A stretch of 64,000 nucleotides of DNA from Amycolatopsis bullii (GCF_014654205.1 NZ_BNAW01000043.1:1-64000); one strand, 5' to 3'. Positions 1 to 9,015 are shown, numbered from the stretch's first letter. Made by a program: numbers and translations. The notes: a model not told the origin generated them from the letters alone.

Positions 1-77
1 ACCCGGAAGCTAAGCCTGACAGCGCCGATGGTACTGCAACCGAAGGGTTGTGGGAGAGTAGGACACCGCCGAACTTA
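1..77 (+). rRNA. rrf: 5S ribosomal RNA, 3' part
   Basis: The first 77 bases match the conserved 3' half of bacterial 5S rRNA, including the GGAAGCTAAGC block, the GCCGATGGTACTGC block and the GGGAGAGTAGGACACCGCCG closing strand. The 5' half lies outside the window, so the rest of an rrn operon should lie to the left. A strong hairpin follows at once, as expected for the end of an rRNA transcript. Confidence 0.95.
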
Positions 78-83
78 CTTGAG

Positions 84-133
84 AAAGGGCCTGGGCCCGG
101 TCGAGACAATGTCTCCCGGCCCAGGCCCTTTCT
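84..133 (+). terminator. rrn operon terminator
   Basis: A long GC-rich hairpin has arms AAAGGGCCTGGGCCGG-like on the left and CCGGCCCAGGCCCTTT on the right, around a loop containing TCGAGACAATGTCTC, and a short T-rich stretch follows. It begins a few bases after the 5S rRNA and is best read as the rho-independent terminator of the rRNA operon. Confidence 0.9.
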
Positions 134-160
134 TCATGTCCGCCCGCCGCAATCCGACCC

Positions 161-202
161 TCCAGGCACGCAGGCCGACCGTCCAGGTACGCAGGCCGAC
201 CG
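161..202. repeat. 21-bp direct repeat, two units
   Basis: Two adjacent 21-bp units begin TCCAGGCACGCAGG and TCCAGGTACGCAGG and differ at one base. A degenerate third copy (TCTGGGGACGCG) follows. The block lies in the gap between the rrn terminator and the convergent Lrp gene, where no gene is visible. Confidence 0.75.
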
Positions 203-228
203 TCTGGGGACGCGAGTTGCGCCGGGCC

Positions 229-312
229 GGCCGCCGTGATGCCTCCTCAATCACGCGTGATGCCCCTGCAGACACGCGAGATACCTCCCGGATCACGCGT
301 GATGCCTCAAAC
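229..312. repeat. 21-bp tandem array with ATCACGCGTGAT core, four units
   Basis: Units start at about 229, 250, 271 and 292, each 21 bp. Units 2 and 4 carry the perfect 12-bp palindrome ATCACGCGTGAT (250-261 and 292-303). Unit 3 is degenerate (GACACGCGAGAT) and unit 1 keeps only the right half. The last unit runs into the stop codon of the Lrp gene. The 21-bp period means any frame read through it gives 7-residue repeats, but no start signal supports a protein here. Confidence 0.75.
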
Positions 313-759
313 CGACCCGCGCCGAGCCACCGACCTCCTCCGCAACGGCGACGACAACACCAGTGACGTGCTCGTCTCCCCGTACCGCTGCACCTTCTCC
401 AGCAGCTCCTCGAGCTCCGCCGTATCCCGGCACAGCACCCGCAGGATCCAGCACTCCTCACCCGTCACGTGGTCGGCCGCCATCACCTGCGGCAGCGGCA
501 ACACCGCCGTCCGGAACCGGGGCGTGTCCAGACTGCGGACCCGGGCCCGCACCAGCGCCTCGATCGGCAACCCCAGCTTCGTCGTATCGATACTCGCCGC
601 GTAGCCCGTGATCACCCCACGCTCCTCGAGACGGCGGACTCGCTCCGTCACCGCCGAGCCCGACAGCGATACCCGGCGCCCCAGCTCCGTGAAGCTCAGC
701 CGGCCGTCGGCCTGCAGGAGCTCCAGCAGGCGCCAGTCGACATCGTCGAGGTGGTCCAC
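307..759 (-). CDS. Lrp/AsnC family transcriptional regulator
   Basis: A 150-residue DNA-binding regulator of amino-acid or sulfur metabolism genes. Residues 3-50 form the Lrp-type helix-turn-helix (LSFTELGRRVSLSGSAV, then ERVRRLEERGVI), and about 70-140 form the RAM ligand-binding/oligomerisation domain ending in a TSTSLVLSSP strand. The GTG start at 759 was chosen because MDHLDDVDW is the usual Lrp N-terminus and a GGGAGA ribosome site lies 6-8 bases upstream; the longer open frame beyond it is antisense to other genes. It is divergent from a rhodanese gene 111 bp away, a common Lrp arrangement, so it probably controls that gene and itself. The ligand is unknown. Confidence 0.93.
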   Translation of the reverse strand: MDHLDDVDWRLLELLQADGRLSFTELGRRVSLSGSAVTERVRRLEERGVITGYAASIDTTKLGLPIEALVRARVRSLDTPRFRTAVLPLPQVMAADHVTGEECWILRVLCRDTAELEELLEKVQRYGETSTSLVLSSPLRRRSVARRGSV

Positions 760-870
760 CGCAACTCTCCCGGGTTCGCAGGGCCAGAACAGGGAAATCC
801 CCGGCCGTCCCGGGCTTCCACCCCGATTCTGCCCTGTCCGGAAACCGCCTGTCCCAGCAGGATTTACCCC

Positions 871-1293
871 ATGACACGCACGCTCGCCTTCCCCGCCGCG
901 GCCCCGGAAGCCGCCGTCCAATACTTCGGTGCCGAGCTCGGCTTCGAGGTTGATCCCGACGATCTCGTCCAGGACCTCGAAGCCGGCCGCACCGAGGGCT
1001 ACGTCGTCGTCGAGACCCGGGCGCCCGAAGCCTTCACCCACGCCCGCATCCCCGGCGCGATCAACCTGCCGTACCGGGACATGACGGCGGCCAGCACGCA
1101 GCACCTCGACCGGGACCTCGTGTACGTCTGCTACTGCGAAAGCACCGTCTGCAACGCCGCCACCAAGGGCGCCCTCAAGCTCGCCGAGCTCGGCTTCAAG
1201 GTGAAACGGCTCTCCGGCGGCATCACCGCCTGGATCGCCGCCGGGTACCCCGTCGAAGGCGACAAAGCCGGAGGAATTCGCTGTGCCTGCTGA
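871..1293 (+). CDS. Rhodanese-like sulfurtransferase domain protein
   Basis: A 140-residue single-domain rhodanese, a family that carries persulfide sulfur on an active-site cysteine. The HARIPGAINLP motif (residues 57-67) is typical, and the catalytic loop is YCESTVCNAATKG with the likely nucleophile Cys89. Extra cysteines at 87 and 94 and a terminal RCAC tail could bind metal or form disulfides. The ATG at 871 follows GCAGGATTTACCCC, a modest ribosome site. It is divergent from the Lrp regulator and 15 bp ahead of the amidotransferase gene, so the two plus-strand genes may be co-transcribed. The physiological acceptor is not evident. Confidence 0.88.
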   Translation: MTRTLAFPAAAPEAAVQYFGAELGFEVDPDDLVQDLEAGRTEGYVVVETRAPEAFTHARIPGAINLPYRDMTAASTQHLDRDLVYVCYCESTVCNAATKGALKLAELGFKVKRLSGGITAWIAAGYPVEGDKAGGIRCAC

Positions 1294-1308
1294 CCTACCC
1301 TGGAGAAC

Positions 1309-2055
1309 GTGACCCGAATCCTGATCATCCAGCCGGACGCGTCGGACCCGCTCGGCCCCCTCGGCGACTGGCTGACCGAGGCCGGCGCGGAACTCGACGT
1401 CCGCCTGCAGCCGGAGCAAGGCCTCCCGGACCTCGACGGCTACCAGGCCGTCGTCAGCCTCGGCGGCGGCATGGCCGCCGAGGACGACGCCAAGCACCCG
1501 TGGCTCGCCGACGTCCGGCGGCTGCTGGCCAAGGCCGCGGCGAAGAACCTGCCCACCCTGGGCATCTGCCTCGGCGCACAGCTGCTGGCCGTCGCCACCG
1601 GCGGCCGCGTCGAGGTCGGTCCCGACGGGCCCGAAGTGGGTCCGCACCTCGTCAACAAGAAAGACGCGGCGTGGACCGACCCGCTGTTCGCCGACCTGCC
1701 GCTCCTGCAGGACGTCCTGCAGTTCCACACCGACGCGATCACCCGGCTCCCGCCCGGCGCCGAGCTGCTCGCGTCCTCCCCGCGCTACGCGCACCAGGCC
1801 TACCGGCTCGGGCGTTGTGTCTACGGTGTCCAGTTCCACATCGAAACGACGCCCGAGGTCATCGAGAGCTGGGCCGCGGAATGCCCCGAAGAAGCCGAGT
1901 TCGCCCGGCCGGGCTCGCTCGAGCACGAAAACCTGGTCACCGTGCACGCCGACATCGAGGAAACCTGGCGCCCCTTCGCGCACCGGTTCGTCAAGCTGGC
2001 GGCCGGAGAACTCCAGCCCGCGGTGGCCGGTCAACGCACCTTGCCGCTGGCTTAA
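1309..2055 (+). CDS. Class I glutamine amidotransferase (GMP-synthase-like GATase1)
   Basis: A 248-residue stand-alone GATase1 domain. The nucleophile elbow is GICLGAQ with Cys87, and the triad is completed by His177 and Glu179 in VQFHIE. Such proteins release ammonia from glutamine or act as peptidases on gamma-glutamyl compounds; no synthetase partner domain is present. The GTG start follows TGGAGAAC. Its position beside a rhodanese and a phosphate permease gives no clear substrate. Family assignment is secure; the specific reaction is not. Confidence 0.9.
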   Translation: MTRILIIQPDASDPLGPLGDWLTEAGAELDVRLQPEQGLPDLDGYQAVVSLGGGMAAEDDAKHPWLADVRRLLAKAAAKNLPTLGICLGAQLLAVATGGRVEVGPDGPEVGPHLVNKKDAAWTDPLFADLPLLQDVLQFHTDAITRLPPGAELLASSPRYAHQAYRLGRCVYGVQFHIETTPEVIESWAAECPEEAEFARPGSLEHENLVTVHADIEETWRPFAHRFVKLAAGELQPAVAGQRTLPLA

Positions 2056-2149
2056 CGACGGAGGTCACAACCAGCAACATCCTGTTAACGCCAGGCGTAC
2101 CCGTCAGGTACCTTGCGGGAGGAGTCCCCACAAGGGTGCGGAGGTCGGG

Positions 2150-3283
2150 GTGCAACCCTCGTTGCTGGTCGTGGTCGTCGTCGTCACGGCCCTCATTTTC
2201 GATTTCACGAACGGGTTCCACGACACCGCGAACTCGATGGCGACGTCGATCGCCACCGGCGCACTCCGGCCCCGCGTGGCCGTCGCGATCTCCGCGGTGT
2301 TGAACCTCGTCGGCGCGTTCCTGTCGGTCGAGGTCGCCAAGACGATCTCCAGCGGACTGGTGGACGACACGAAGATCGGTCCGGCGATCGTCTTCGGCGG
2401 GCTGATCGGCGCCATCGTCTGGAACCTCGTGACGTGGTTCGTCGGCCTGCCGTCGAGTTCGTCGCACGCGTTGTTCGGCGGCCTGATCGGCGCCACCTGG
2501 ATCTCCGCGGGCGCCGACTCCGTCCACTTCGGAAAGATCGTCGAGAAGGTCCTGGTCCCGGCCGCGGCCAGCCCGGTCATCGCCGGGCTCGTCGCGATGG
2601 TCGCCACCTACCTGGTCTACCGCTTCCTCGTACGCGGCCGCCCGGCCACGCGCGGGTTCAAGGTCGGCCAGATCGTCTCGGCCTCCCTCGTCTCGCTCGC
2701 GCACGGCACCAACGACGCGCAGAAGACGATGGGCGTCATCACGCTCACGCTCGTCACGGCCGGCAGCCTCCCGGCGGGCGCGTCGCCGCCCGTCTGGGTG
2801 ATCGTCAGCGCCGCGTGCGCGCTCGCCCTCGGCACCTACCTCGGCGGCTGGCGCATCACCCACACCCTCGGCAAGGGCCTGACCGACATCGAGGGCCCGC
2901 AGGGCTTCGCCGCCCAGACGAGCTCGGCGCTGGTCATCCTGGTTTCGTCGCGGCTGGGCTTCCCGTTGTCGACCACGCACGTCTGCTCCGGCGGGATCGT
3001 CGGCTCCGGCGTCGGCCGCCGGGACGCGCCGGTCCGCTGGCGGATGGCGGGCCGGATGGTCGCCGCCTGGCTGTTCACGCTGCCCGCGGCCGCGATCGTC
3101 GGCGCGATCTCCGGCAAGATCGCCTCGCTCGGCAACGCGGGCACCATCGCCGTCGGTGTCGCCGGGGCCGGGGTCGGCCTCGGCATCTACCTCCTCTCCC
3201 GACGTCACCCCGTCACCGCGCACAGCTTCCAGGTGCCCGAGCCGACACCCGCCGGGACCGAGCCGGGCCGGCTCGCCGCCTGA
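2150..3283 (+). CDS. pit: Inorganic phosphate transporter, PiT family
   Basis: A 377-residue integral membrane low-affinity phosphate/cation symporter. It shows both PiT repeat signatures: FDFTNGFHDTANSMAT near the N-terminus and SLAHGTNDAQKTMGVI in the second half, with GLPSSSSHALFGG and LSTTHVCSGGI loops. It has about ten hydrophobic segments. The GTG at 2150 has a GGAGGT site 4-9 bases upstream. A close paralogue lies at 52.6 kb. It runs in the same direction as glnE, 29 bp ahead of it, so read-through is possible. No convincing PHO box was seen upstream of this copy. Confidence 0.95.
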   Translation: MQPSLLVVVVVVTALIFDFTNGFHDTANSMATSIATGALRPRVAVAISAVLNLVGAFLSVEVAKTISSGLVDDTKIGPAIVFGGLIGAIVWNLVTWFVGLPSSSSHALFGGLIGATWISAGADSVHFGKIVEKVLVPAAASPVIAGLVAMVATYLVYRFLVRGRPATRGFKVGQIVSASLVSLAHGTNDAQKTMGVITLTLVTAGSLPAGASPPVWVIVSAACALALGTYLGGWRITHTLGKGLTDIEGPQGFAAQTSSALVILVSSRLGFPLSTTHVCSGGIVGSGVGRRDAPVRWRMAGRMVAAWLFTLPAAAIVGAISGKIASLGNAGTIAVGVAGAGVGLGIYLLSRRHPVTAHSFQVPEPTPAGTEPGRLAA

Positions 3284-3312
3284 GCCGCGTTCCCCGGCTA
3301 CGGTTGTGGGTG

Positions 3313-6288
3313 ATGGCAGACCGCGCGCGAACGACCGCTTCGGCGGCGAGGTACGGCTTCACCGACTCCCGTGCCGAGGGTCAGTTGCGCGCGGCCGGCT
3401 GGTGGGCCGACGCCGGCCCGGCCGAGGCGGCCGCCGACGTGCTCGCGGCGTTGTCCCGCACCGCCGACCCGGACCTCGCCCTGCTCGGCCTCGACCGGAT
3501 CCGCGAGGCCGACGCCGCCGAGTGGACCGACCTCGAAGCGCAGCTCCGCACCCACCGGACGTTCCGCGGCCGCTTCCTCAGCGTGCTCGGGACGTCGAGT
3601 GCGCTCGCCGACTTCCTCGCCGCCAACCCGGACCAGTGGCGCTCGCTCACCGGGGACAAGTGCACCGATTCCGCCTGCTACCGCGAAGCCCTGCGCACGG
3701 CTCTCCTGGCCGACGACGGTTCGGTGCTCACCGGGCTCAAAGCCGAGCAGGCCCTCAAGGTCGCCTACCGCGGTCAGCTGCTCGGCATCGCCGCCGCCGA
3801 CCTCGGGCACGTCGTCGAGGCCGGGCTCGAGCACCCGCGCTACGCGGAGGTCGCGGCGCAGCTGACCGAGCTCGCGGAAGCCGCGCTGGCCGCCGGACTG
3901 GTCGTCGCCGAGGCCGAAGCCGGCGCGTCCGCCGAAGGCACCCTGGCCGTCATCGCGATGGGCAAGTGCGGGGGCCGGGAGCTCAACTACGTCAGCGACG
4001 TCGACGTCATCTTCGTCGGCGAGGGCGACCTCGGCCTCGCGACGCGGCTGGCGAGCACGATGATGCGCGTCGTCGGGAAGGCGTGCTTCGAGGTCGACGC
4101 GGCGCTGCGCCCCGAAGGCAAGGCGGGCGCGCTCGTCCGCACGCTGGACGGCCACCACGGCTACTACCAGAAGTGGGCCAAGACCTGGGAGTTCCAGGCG
4201 CTGCTCAAGGCGCGGCCGGTGGCGGGCGACGCCGAGCTCGGCCGCCAGTACGCCGAGATGGTCGCGCCGCTGGTGTGGTCGGCGGCCGACCGCGAGAACT
4301 TCGTCGCCGAGGTGCAGCAGATGCGCCGCCGGGTCGAGGGGCACGTGCCGTCCGAGCACGCCGAACGCGAGCTGAAGCTGGGCCGTGGCGGCCTGCGTGA
4401 CGTCGAGTTCGCGGTGCAGCTGCTGCAGCTCGTGCACGGCCGGGTCGACGCGGACCTGCGTTCACCGTCCACGATGGACGCGCTCGAGGCACTCGGCGAA
4501 GGCGGTTACGTCGGTCGCCAGGACGCCGCCGAGCTGGGCGCGTCGTACGAGTTCCTGCGGATGATCGAGCACCGGCTCCAGCTGCGGCGGCTGCGCCGGA
4601 CGCACCTGTTCCCGGCGCCGGCGGACACCGACGAGCTGCGCATCCTCGCCAGGGCGAGCGGGATCAAGGCGACCGGCGGCAGGACCCAGGGCGAGGCGCT
4701 GCTCGCGGAGTTCCGTCGGCACGGCAAGGGCATCCGGCGGCTGCACGAGAAGATCTTCTACCGGCCGCTGCTGCAGTCGGTCGCGAACGTGCCGGCCGAG
4801 GCGCTGCGCCTGACCACCAAGCAGGCCGCCAGCCGGCTGGCCGCGCTCGGCTACACCGCCCCCGACGGCGCCCTCCAGCACATCAAGACCCTGACCGCGG
4901 GTGTTTCGCGGCGCGCGGCGATCCAGCAGGCGCTGCTGCCGGTGCTGCTCGACCTCTTCGCCGACACCCCGGACCCCGACGGCGCCCTGCTGTCGTATCG
5001 GAAGGTGTCCGAGGCGCTCGAAGACACCCCGTGGTATCTGCGGGTGCTGCGCGACGAGGGCACGGTCGTGGAGAACCTGGCCTTCCTGCTGGGCACGTCC
5101 CGGCTGGTGCCCGACCTGCTGGTCCGCGCGCCGGAAGTGCTGCAGCTGCTCGGCGACCCGGCCCGGCTGCTGGGCCGCACGCCCGCCGAGGTGGCGACGT
5201 CGCTGCGGGCCGCCGTCCGGCGTCAGCCGGGGATGAACGCCGCCATCGCGGCCGCGCGTTCACTGCGGCGGCACGAACTCCTGCGCGTCGCCTGCGCGGA
5301 TCTGCTCGGGCTGCTCGACGTGCGCGCGGTCTGCGAAGCGCTGTCTTCGGTTTGGGTCGCGGTGCTGCAGGGCGCGCTGGCCGCGGCGTTCCGCCAGCGG
5401 CAGGCCGAACTCGGCCGGACGCCGGCCCGCATCGCCGTGATCGGGATGGGCCGGCTCGGCGGCGCGGAACTCGGCTACGGCTCCGACGCCGACGTGCTCT
5501 TCGTCTGCGAGCCGTCCGAAGGGGTTTCGGACGCTGACGCGGTGAAGTTCGCTTCGTCGGTCGCGGAGACGGTCCGGAAGATGCTGGGCGCGCCGAGTTC
5601 GGACCCGGCCCTGGAGGTCGACGCCGACCTGCGGCCGGAGGGGCGGAGCGGGCCACTGGTCCGGACGCTGGAGTCCTACCGCGCCTACTACGCGCGGTGG
5701 GGCGAGGTGTGGGAGGCGCAGGCCCTGCTGCGCGCCCGGTTCGTCGCCGGCGACGACGAGCTCGGCGCGCGGTTCATCGCCATGATCGACCCGATCCGCT
5801 ACCCCGAAAGCGGCCTGGACGCGACGAAGGCCCGCGAAATCCGCCGTATCAAGGCCCGCGTCGAGACGGAGCGGATGCCGCGCGGCGCCGACGCGACGCT
5901 GCACACGAAGCTCGGCCGCGGCGGCCTCGCCGACGTCGAGTGGACGGTGCAGCTGCTGCAGCTCCAGCACGCCCACGAGGTCGAGGGCCTGCGGACGACG
6001 TCGACGCTCGACGCGCTGGCGGTGCTCCCGGAAGCAGGCCTGGCCGAGCAGCCCGAAGCGGACTCGCTGGCCGAGGCGTGGCTCCTGGCGACGCGCGTGC
6101 GCAACGCCGGGATGCTGGTGCGCGGCAAGGCGGTCGACCAGGTACCGGGTTCCGGCCGCGACCTGGCCGCGGTGGCCCGCGTCCTCGGCCAGTCGGCGGG
6201 CGACGACCCGGGCGAGTTCCTCGACACGTACCGCCGCATCACCCGGCGGGCCCACGCGGTGGTGGAGCACCTGTTCTACGAGGCCTGA
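3313..6288 (+). CDS. glnE: Bifunctional glutamine synthetase adenylyltransferase/deadenylase
   Basis: A 991-residue GlnE that adds AMP to, or removes it from, the regulatory tyrosine of glutamine synthetase in response to nitrogen status. Two nucleotidyltransferase domains are visible. The N-terminal one has CGGRELNYVSDVDVIF (about residues 218-233) and the C-terminal one GGAELGYGSDADVLF (about 715-730); each is followed by a helical GlnD/HD-like region with KLGRGGLRDVEF or KLGRGGLADVEW. ATG 3313 was chosen; a GTG one codon upstream is equally possible. Its presumed target glnA lies 1.2 kb downstream on the other strand. A thioesterase gene follows after 14 bp. Confidence 0.97.
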   Translation: MADRARTTASAARYGFTDSRAEGQLRAAGWWADAGPAEAAADVLAALSRTADPDLALLGLDRIREADAAEWTDLEAQLRTHRTFRGRFLSVLGTSSALADFLAANPDQWRSLTGDKCTDSACYREALRTALLADDGSVLTGLKAEQALKVAYRGQLLGIAAADLGHVVEAGLEHPRYAEVAAQLTELAEAALAAGLVVAEAEAGASAEGTLAVIAMGKCGGRELNYVSDVDVIFVGEGDLGLATRLASTMMRVVGKACFEVDAALRPEGKAGALVRTLDGHHGYYQKWAKTWEFQALLKARPVAGDAELGRQYAEMVAPLVWSAADRENFVAEVQQMRRRVEGHVPSEHAERELKLGRGGLRDVEFAVQLLQLVHGRVDADLRSPSTMDALEALGEGGYVGRQDAAELGASYEFLRMIEHRLQLRRLRRTHLFPAPADTDELRILARASGIKATGGRTQGEALLAEFRRHGKGIRRLHEKIFYRPLLQSVANVPAEALRLTTKQAASRLAALGYTAPDGALQHIKTLTAGVSRRAAIQQALLPVLLDLFADTPDPDGALLSYRKVSEALEDTPWYLRVLRDEGTVVENLAFLLGTSRLVPDLLVRAPEVLQLLGDPARLLGRTPAEVATSLRAAVRRQPGMNAAIAAARSLRRHELLRVACADLLGLLDVRAVCEALSSVWVAVLQGALAAAFRQRQAELGRTPARIAVIGMGRLGGAELGYGSDADVLFVCEPSEGVSDADAVKFASSVAETVRKMLGAPSSDPALEVDADLRPEGRSGPLVRTLESYRAYYARWGEVWEAQALLRARFVAGDDELGARFIAMIDPIRYPESGLDATKAREIRRIKARVETERMPRGADATLHTKLGRGGLADVEWTVQLLQLQHAHEVEGLRTTSTLDALAVLPEAGLAEQPEADSLAEAWLLATRVRNAGMLVRGKAVDQVPGSGRDLAAVARVLGQSAGDDPGEFLDTYRRITRRAHAVVEHLFYEA

Positions 6289-6302
6289 CCTACAGTGGGC
6301 CG

Positions 6303-6731
6303 GTGACCGATCGCGAGCCCTTCCGGATCCGGATCAAGGTCCGGCACTACGAGCTGGACACCCTGGGCCACCTCAACCACGCCGTCTACCACTCCTACGG
6401 AGAGGTTTCCCGCCTGGAGCTCCTAGAAGCGTCGGGCGCGCTGAAGGGGCTTCAGGGCGTTGCCGCGGTGCTGCTGGAGACGCACGTGGTGTTCCGCCGC
6501 GAGCTGCGCGCGGGCGACGAGGTCGAAGTGACGTGCGAGGCGAAGTTCGGCACCGGCAAGACGTTCAAGATGGATTCGAACATCATCAAGCTCGACGGGA
6601 CGCTGGCCGCGGAGATCACCTGCACGCTGGGGCTGATGGACCTGGAGGCCCGCAAGCTGGTGGCCGATCCGCGCGGCCGCTTCGAGGCGGCCGGCGCGGA
6701 CCTGAAGCTGATGTCCACCTCGGACGGGTGA
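6303..6731 (+). CDS. Acyl-CoA thioesterase, 4HBT hot-dog fold
   Basis: A 142-residue single hot-dog domain thioesterase of the 4-hydroxybenzoyl-CoA type. The catalytic/helix region YELDTLGHLNHAVY sits at about residues 14-27, matching the YxDxDxxGHxNN signature. Its substrate is likely an acyl- or aryl-CoA but cannot be told from sequence. The GTG start lies 14 bp after glnE in the same direction, implying co-transcription although no functional link is known. It converges on the lipoprotein gene. Confidence 0.9.
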   Translation: MTDREPFRIRIKVRHYELDTLGHLNHAVYHSYGEVSRLELLEASGALKGLQGVAAVLLETHVVFRRELRAGDEVEVTCEAKFGTGKTFKMDSNIIKLDGTLAAEITCTLGLMDLEARKLVADPRGRFEAAGADLKLMSTSDG

Positions 6732-6744
6732 GCGCGCCTCCGGA

Positions 6745-7326
6745 TCAGCGCAGCCAGCGGACGGGCTTGTCCTGGTAGTCGCGCCCTTCGGAGTACGAGG
6801 CACCCGTGACCTTGTCGTCGGCCGCGGCGGCGTCCAGCCGGCAGGTGTCGAACTTGGCGCCGACGGTCGTGAAGGTCTTCGGGGTCAGCTTGCTCGAGCA
6901 GGCGTCCACGGAGCCGGTGATGAACGTGCCGGTGCCGCTGCCGTCGGCGAGCATGGCGCGCACGAGCGGCGGGTTCTTGGTCGAAAGGTCGGTGCCGCCC
7001 AGGTTTTCCAGCGTCAGGCGGATGTAGTACGGCGTCATCCCCTCGGCGTTCGACCCGAACTTCTGCCGGAAGCTCGCGACGTCCCCGGTTTCGACGGCGG
7101 TCACGGTGATCCCGATGTAGCCGTCCTGCCACGGCACCACCGCCTGCTGGCCGAGCTTCAGCTCGGCACCGGCGGCGGCGATACCGGTGGGAACGACCGT
7201 GCTGGGCGGCGCCGTGCTGGTGGACGCCGGAGTGGACCGGTCCTTGTCATCGCTTCCCGAGGAGCTACCGCAGGCGACGAGGCAACCGGCGGTCCCGGCC
7301 GCGATGATGGCGTGCTTGATCCGCAT
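6745..7326 (-). CDS. Putative lipoprotein, unknown function
   Basis: A 193-residue secreted protein with a positively charged N-terminus, a short hydrophobic stretch and the lipobox LVAC, so Cys19 should be lipidated. A Ser/Thr/Pro-rich linker (about 20-48) follows, then a domain of roughly 140 residues with two later cysteines (in VDACSSK and FDTCRLD) that may form a disulfide. The domain resembles the DUF4352-like immunoglobulin fold of actinobacterial lipoproteins, but this is only an impression. It lies downstream of glnA on the same strand, separated by a terminator. Confidence 0.85.
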   Translation of the reverse strand: MRIKHAIIAAGTAGCLVACGSSSGSDDKDRSTPASTSTAPPSTVVPTGIAAAGAELKLGQQAVVPWQDGYIGITVTAVETGDVASFRQKFGSNAEGMTPYYIRLTLENLGGTDLSTKNPPLVRAMLADGSGTGTFITGSVDACSSKLTPKTFTTVGAKFDTCRLDAAAADDKVTGASYSEGRDYQDKPVRWLR

Positions 7327-7411
7327 GACAATCCGTCCTTCCCCAGTTGATCACCGCGATTCTGGACCAACCGGACGACGGCCGATCATCGGGGGGTGAT
7401 CTTGCGGCGGA

Positions 7412-7462
7412 CGGAAAAGAGAAACGCCGGCGGCGAGGGCTGTTCGCTCCTCGCCACCGGCG
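7412..7462 (-). terminator. glnA terminator
   Basis: On the minus strand a hairpin with arms CGCCGGTGGCGAGG and CCTCGCCGCCGGCG (one mismatch) is followed by TTTCTCTTTTCC. It lies about 25 bp after the glnA stop codon, and is well placed to end the glnA transcript before the lipoprotein gene. Confidence 0.85.
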
Positions 7463-7484
7463 TGTCCGGGGGCGTCTCAGCCGA

Positions 7485-8909
7485 TCACACGTCGTAGTAC
7501 AGGGCGAACTCGTACGGGTGCGGGCGCAGGCGCAGCGGGTCGATCTCGTTCTCGCGCTTGTACGAGATCCACGTCTCGATCACGTCGGGGGTGAACACGC
7601 CGCCCTCGAGGAGGTAGTCGTGGTCCGCCTCGAGCGTGTCCAGCACCGTGCCGAGGTCGCCCGGGACGAGCTTGACGTCCTTGGCCTCCTCCGGCGGGAG
7701 CTCGTAGAGGTCCTTGTCGATCGGCTCCGGCGGCTCGATCTTGTTCCGGATGCCGTCGAGGCCCGCCATCATCATCGCCGAGAACGCCAGGTACGGGTTG
7801 CCCGAGGAGTCCGGGCAGCGGAACTCGGCGCGCTTGGCCTTCGGGTTGTTGCCCGTGATCGGGATCCGGACGCAGGCCGAACGGTTGCGCTGCGAGTACA
7901 CCAGCGAAACCGGGGCCTCGAAGCCCGGGACCAGACGGTGGTAGGAGTTCACCGTCGGGTTCGTGAAGGCCAGCAGGCTCGGGGCGTGCTTGAGCAGGCC
8001 GCCGATGTAGTGGCGCGCGGTGTCCGACAGGCCGGCGTAACCCGACTCGTCGTGGAACAGCGGCTGGCCGTCCTTCCACAGCGACTGGTGGCAGTGCATG
8101 CCCGAGCCGTTGTCGCCGGCGAGGGGCTTCGGCATGAACGTCGCCGTCTTGCCCGCCGCGAACACCGTGTTCTTCACGATGTACTTGAACAGCTGCAGGT
8201 CGTCGGCCGCGTGCAGCAGCGTGTTGAACTTGTAGTTGATCTCGGTCTGACCGGCGGTGCCCACCTCGTGGTGCGCGCGCTCGATCTCGAAACCGGTGTT
8301 CGTCAGGTTGCGGACGATCTCGTCGCGCAGGTCGGCGAAGTGGTCGACCGGCGGGACCGGGAAGTAGCCGCCCTTGAACTTCGTCTTGTAGCCCTGGTTG
8401 CCGCCCACCTCGTCGGCGCCGGTGTTCCACCAGCCCTCGACGGAGTCGATCTCGTGGAAGGAGGCGTGCTCGGCGGAGTCGAAGCGGATCGAGTCGAAGA
8501 TGTAGAACTCGGCTTCGGGACCGAAGTAGACGTTGTCGGCGACGCCGTACTCGGAGATGTACTGCTCAGCCTTGCGCGCGATGTTGCGCGGGTCGCGGCT
8601 GTACGCCTCACGGGTGAAGGGGTCGTGCACGAAGAAGTTGAGGGCCAGCGTCTTCGCCTTGCGGAACGGGTCGATCCGCGCGGTCGCCGCGTCCGGCAGC
8701 AGCAGCATGTCGGACTCGTGGATGGACTGGAAGCCGCGCACCGAGGAGCCGTCGAACGCGAGACCTTCTTCGAAGGCCTCTTCGGTGAAGGCCTTCGCGG
8801 GGACCGTGAAGTGCTGCATCACGCCGGGCAGGTCGCAGAACTGGACGTCGATGACCTCGACGTCCTCGTCGGCGATGAGGCGCTGGATGTCGTCTGGAGT
8901 AGTGGGCAC
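7485..8909 (-). CDS. glnA: Glutamine synthetase type I
   Basis: A 474-residue GSI-beta enzyme that makes glutamine from glutamate, ammonia and ATP. It shows the [19 protein letters not shown] metal-site, [12 protein letters not shown] and NRSACVRIP motifs. The adenylylation site is Tyr402 in [10 protein letters not shown], the residue GlnE modifies, which shows this is the regulated housekeeping isoform. The GTG at 8909 ([11 protein letters not shown]) was preferred to upstream starts because AAGGAGT lies 8 bases before it and the length fits the family (about 475-478). A GlnR-type box lies 69 bp upstream, indicating nitrogen control of transcription as well as of activity. Confidence 0.98.
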   Translation of the reverse strand: MPTTPDDIQRLIADEDVEVIDVQFCDLPGVMQHFTVPAKAFTEEAFEEGLAFDGSSVRGFQSIHESDMLLLPDAATARIDPFRKAKTLALNFFVHDPFTREAYSRDPRNIARKAEQYISEYGVADNVYFGPEAEFYIFDSIRFDSAEHASFHEIDSVEGWWNTGADEVGGNQGYKTKFKGGYFPVPPVDHFADLRDEIVRNLTNTGFEIERAHHEVGTAGQTEINYKFNTLLHAADDLQLFKYIVKNTVFAAGKTATFMPKPLAGDNGSGMHCHQSLWKDGQPLFHDESGYAGLSDTARHYIGGLLKHAPSLLAFTNPTVNSYHRLVPGFEAPVSLVYSQRNRSACVRIPITGNNPKAKRAEFRCPDSSGNPYLAFSAMMMAGLDGIRNKIEPPEPIDKDLYELPPEEAKDVKLVPGDLGTVLDTLEADHDYLLEGGVFTPDVIETWISYKRENEIDPLRLRPHPYEFALYYDV

Positions 8910-8977
8910 CCTCGGTGACTCCTTCTCGTTCGAGCTCGTACGGCAGTGCTCTCTTCGGCTCACGCTAAAAGTGCGGT

Positions 8978-9015
8978 GTTGCCCGACCGTCACCCGTATG
9001 TTTCGCGGGTGTTAA
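8978..9015 (-). promoter_or_regulatory. GlnR box upstream of glnA
   Basis: Read on the minus strand, the order is TTAAC, six bases, GAAAC, six bases, GTGAC, six bases, GCAAC. This fits two consecutive copies of the actinobacterial GlnR consensus gTnAc-n6-GaAAc with the proper 6-bp spacings; only the first base of unit 1 and one base of the last block deviate. A TAGCGT-like -10 lies between the box and the gene. The inference is direct GlnR control of glnA under nitrogen limitation. Confidence 0.8.

Noticed and set aside
75-461. A minus-strand frame with visible 7-residue repeats (TVGLRTW, TVGLRAW)
   Set aside because: The repeats are a by-product of the 21-bp DNA units. The frame overlaps the end of the Lrp gene in another frame and the rrn terminator, and has no ribosome site.
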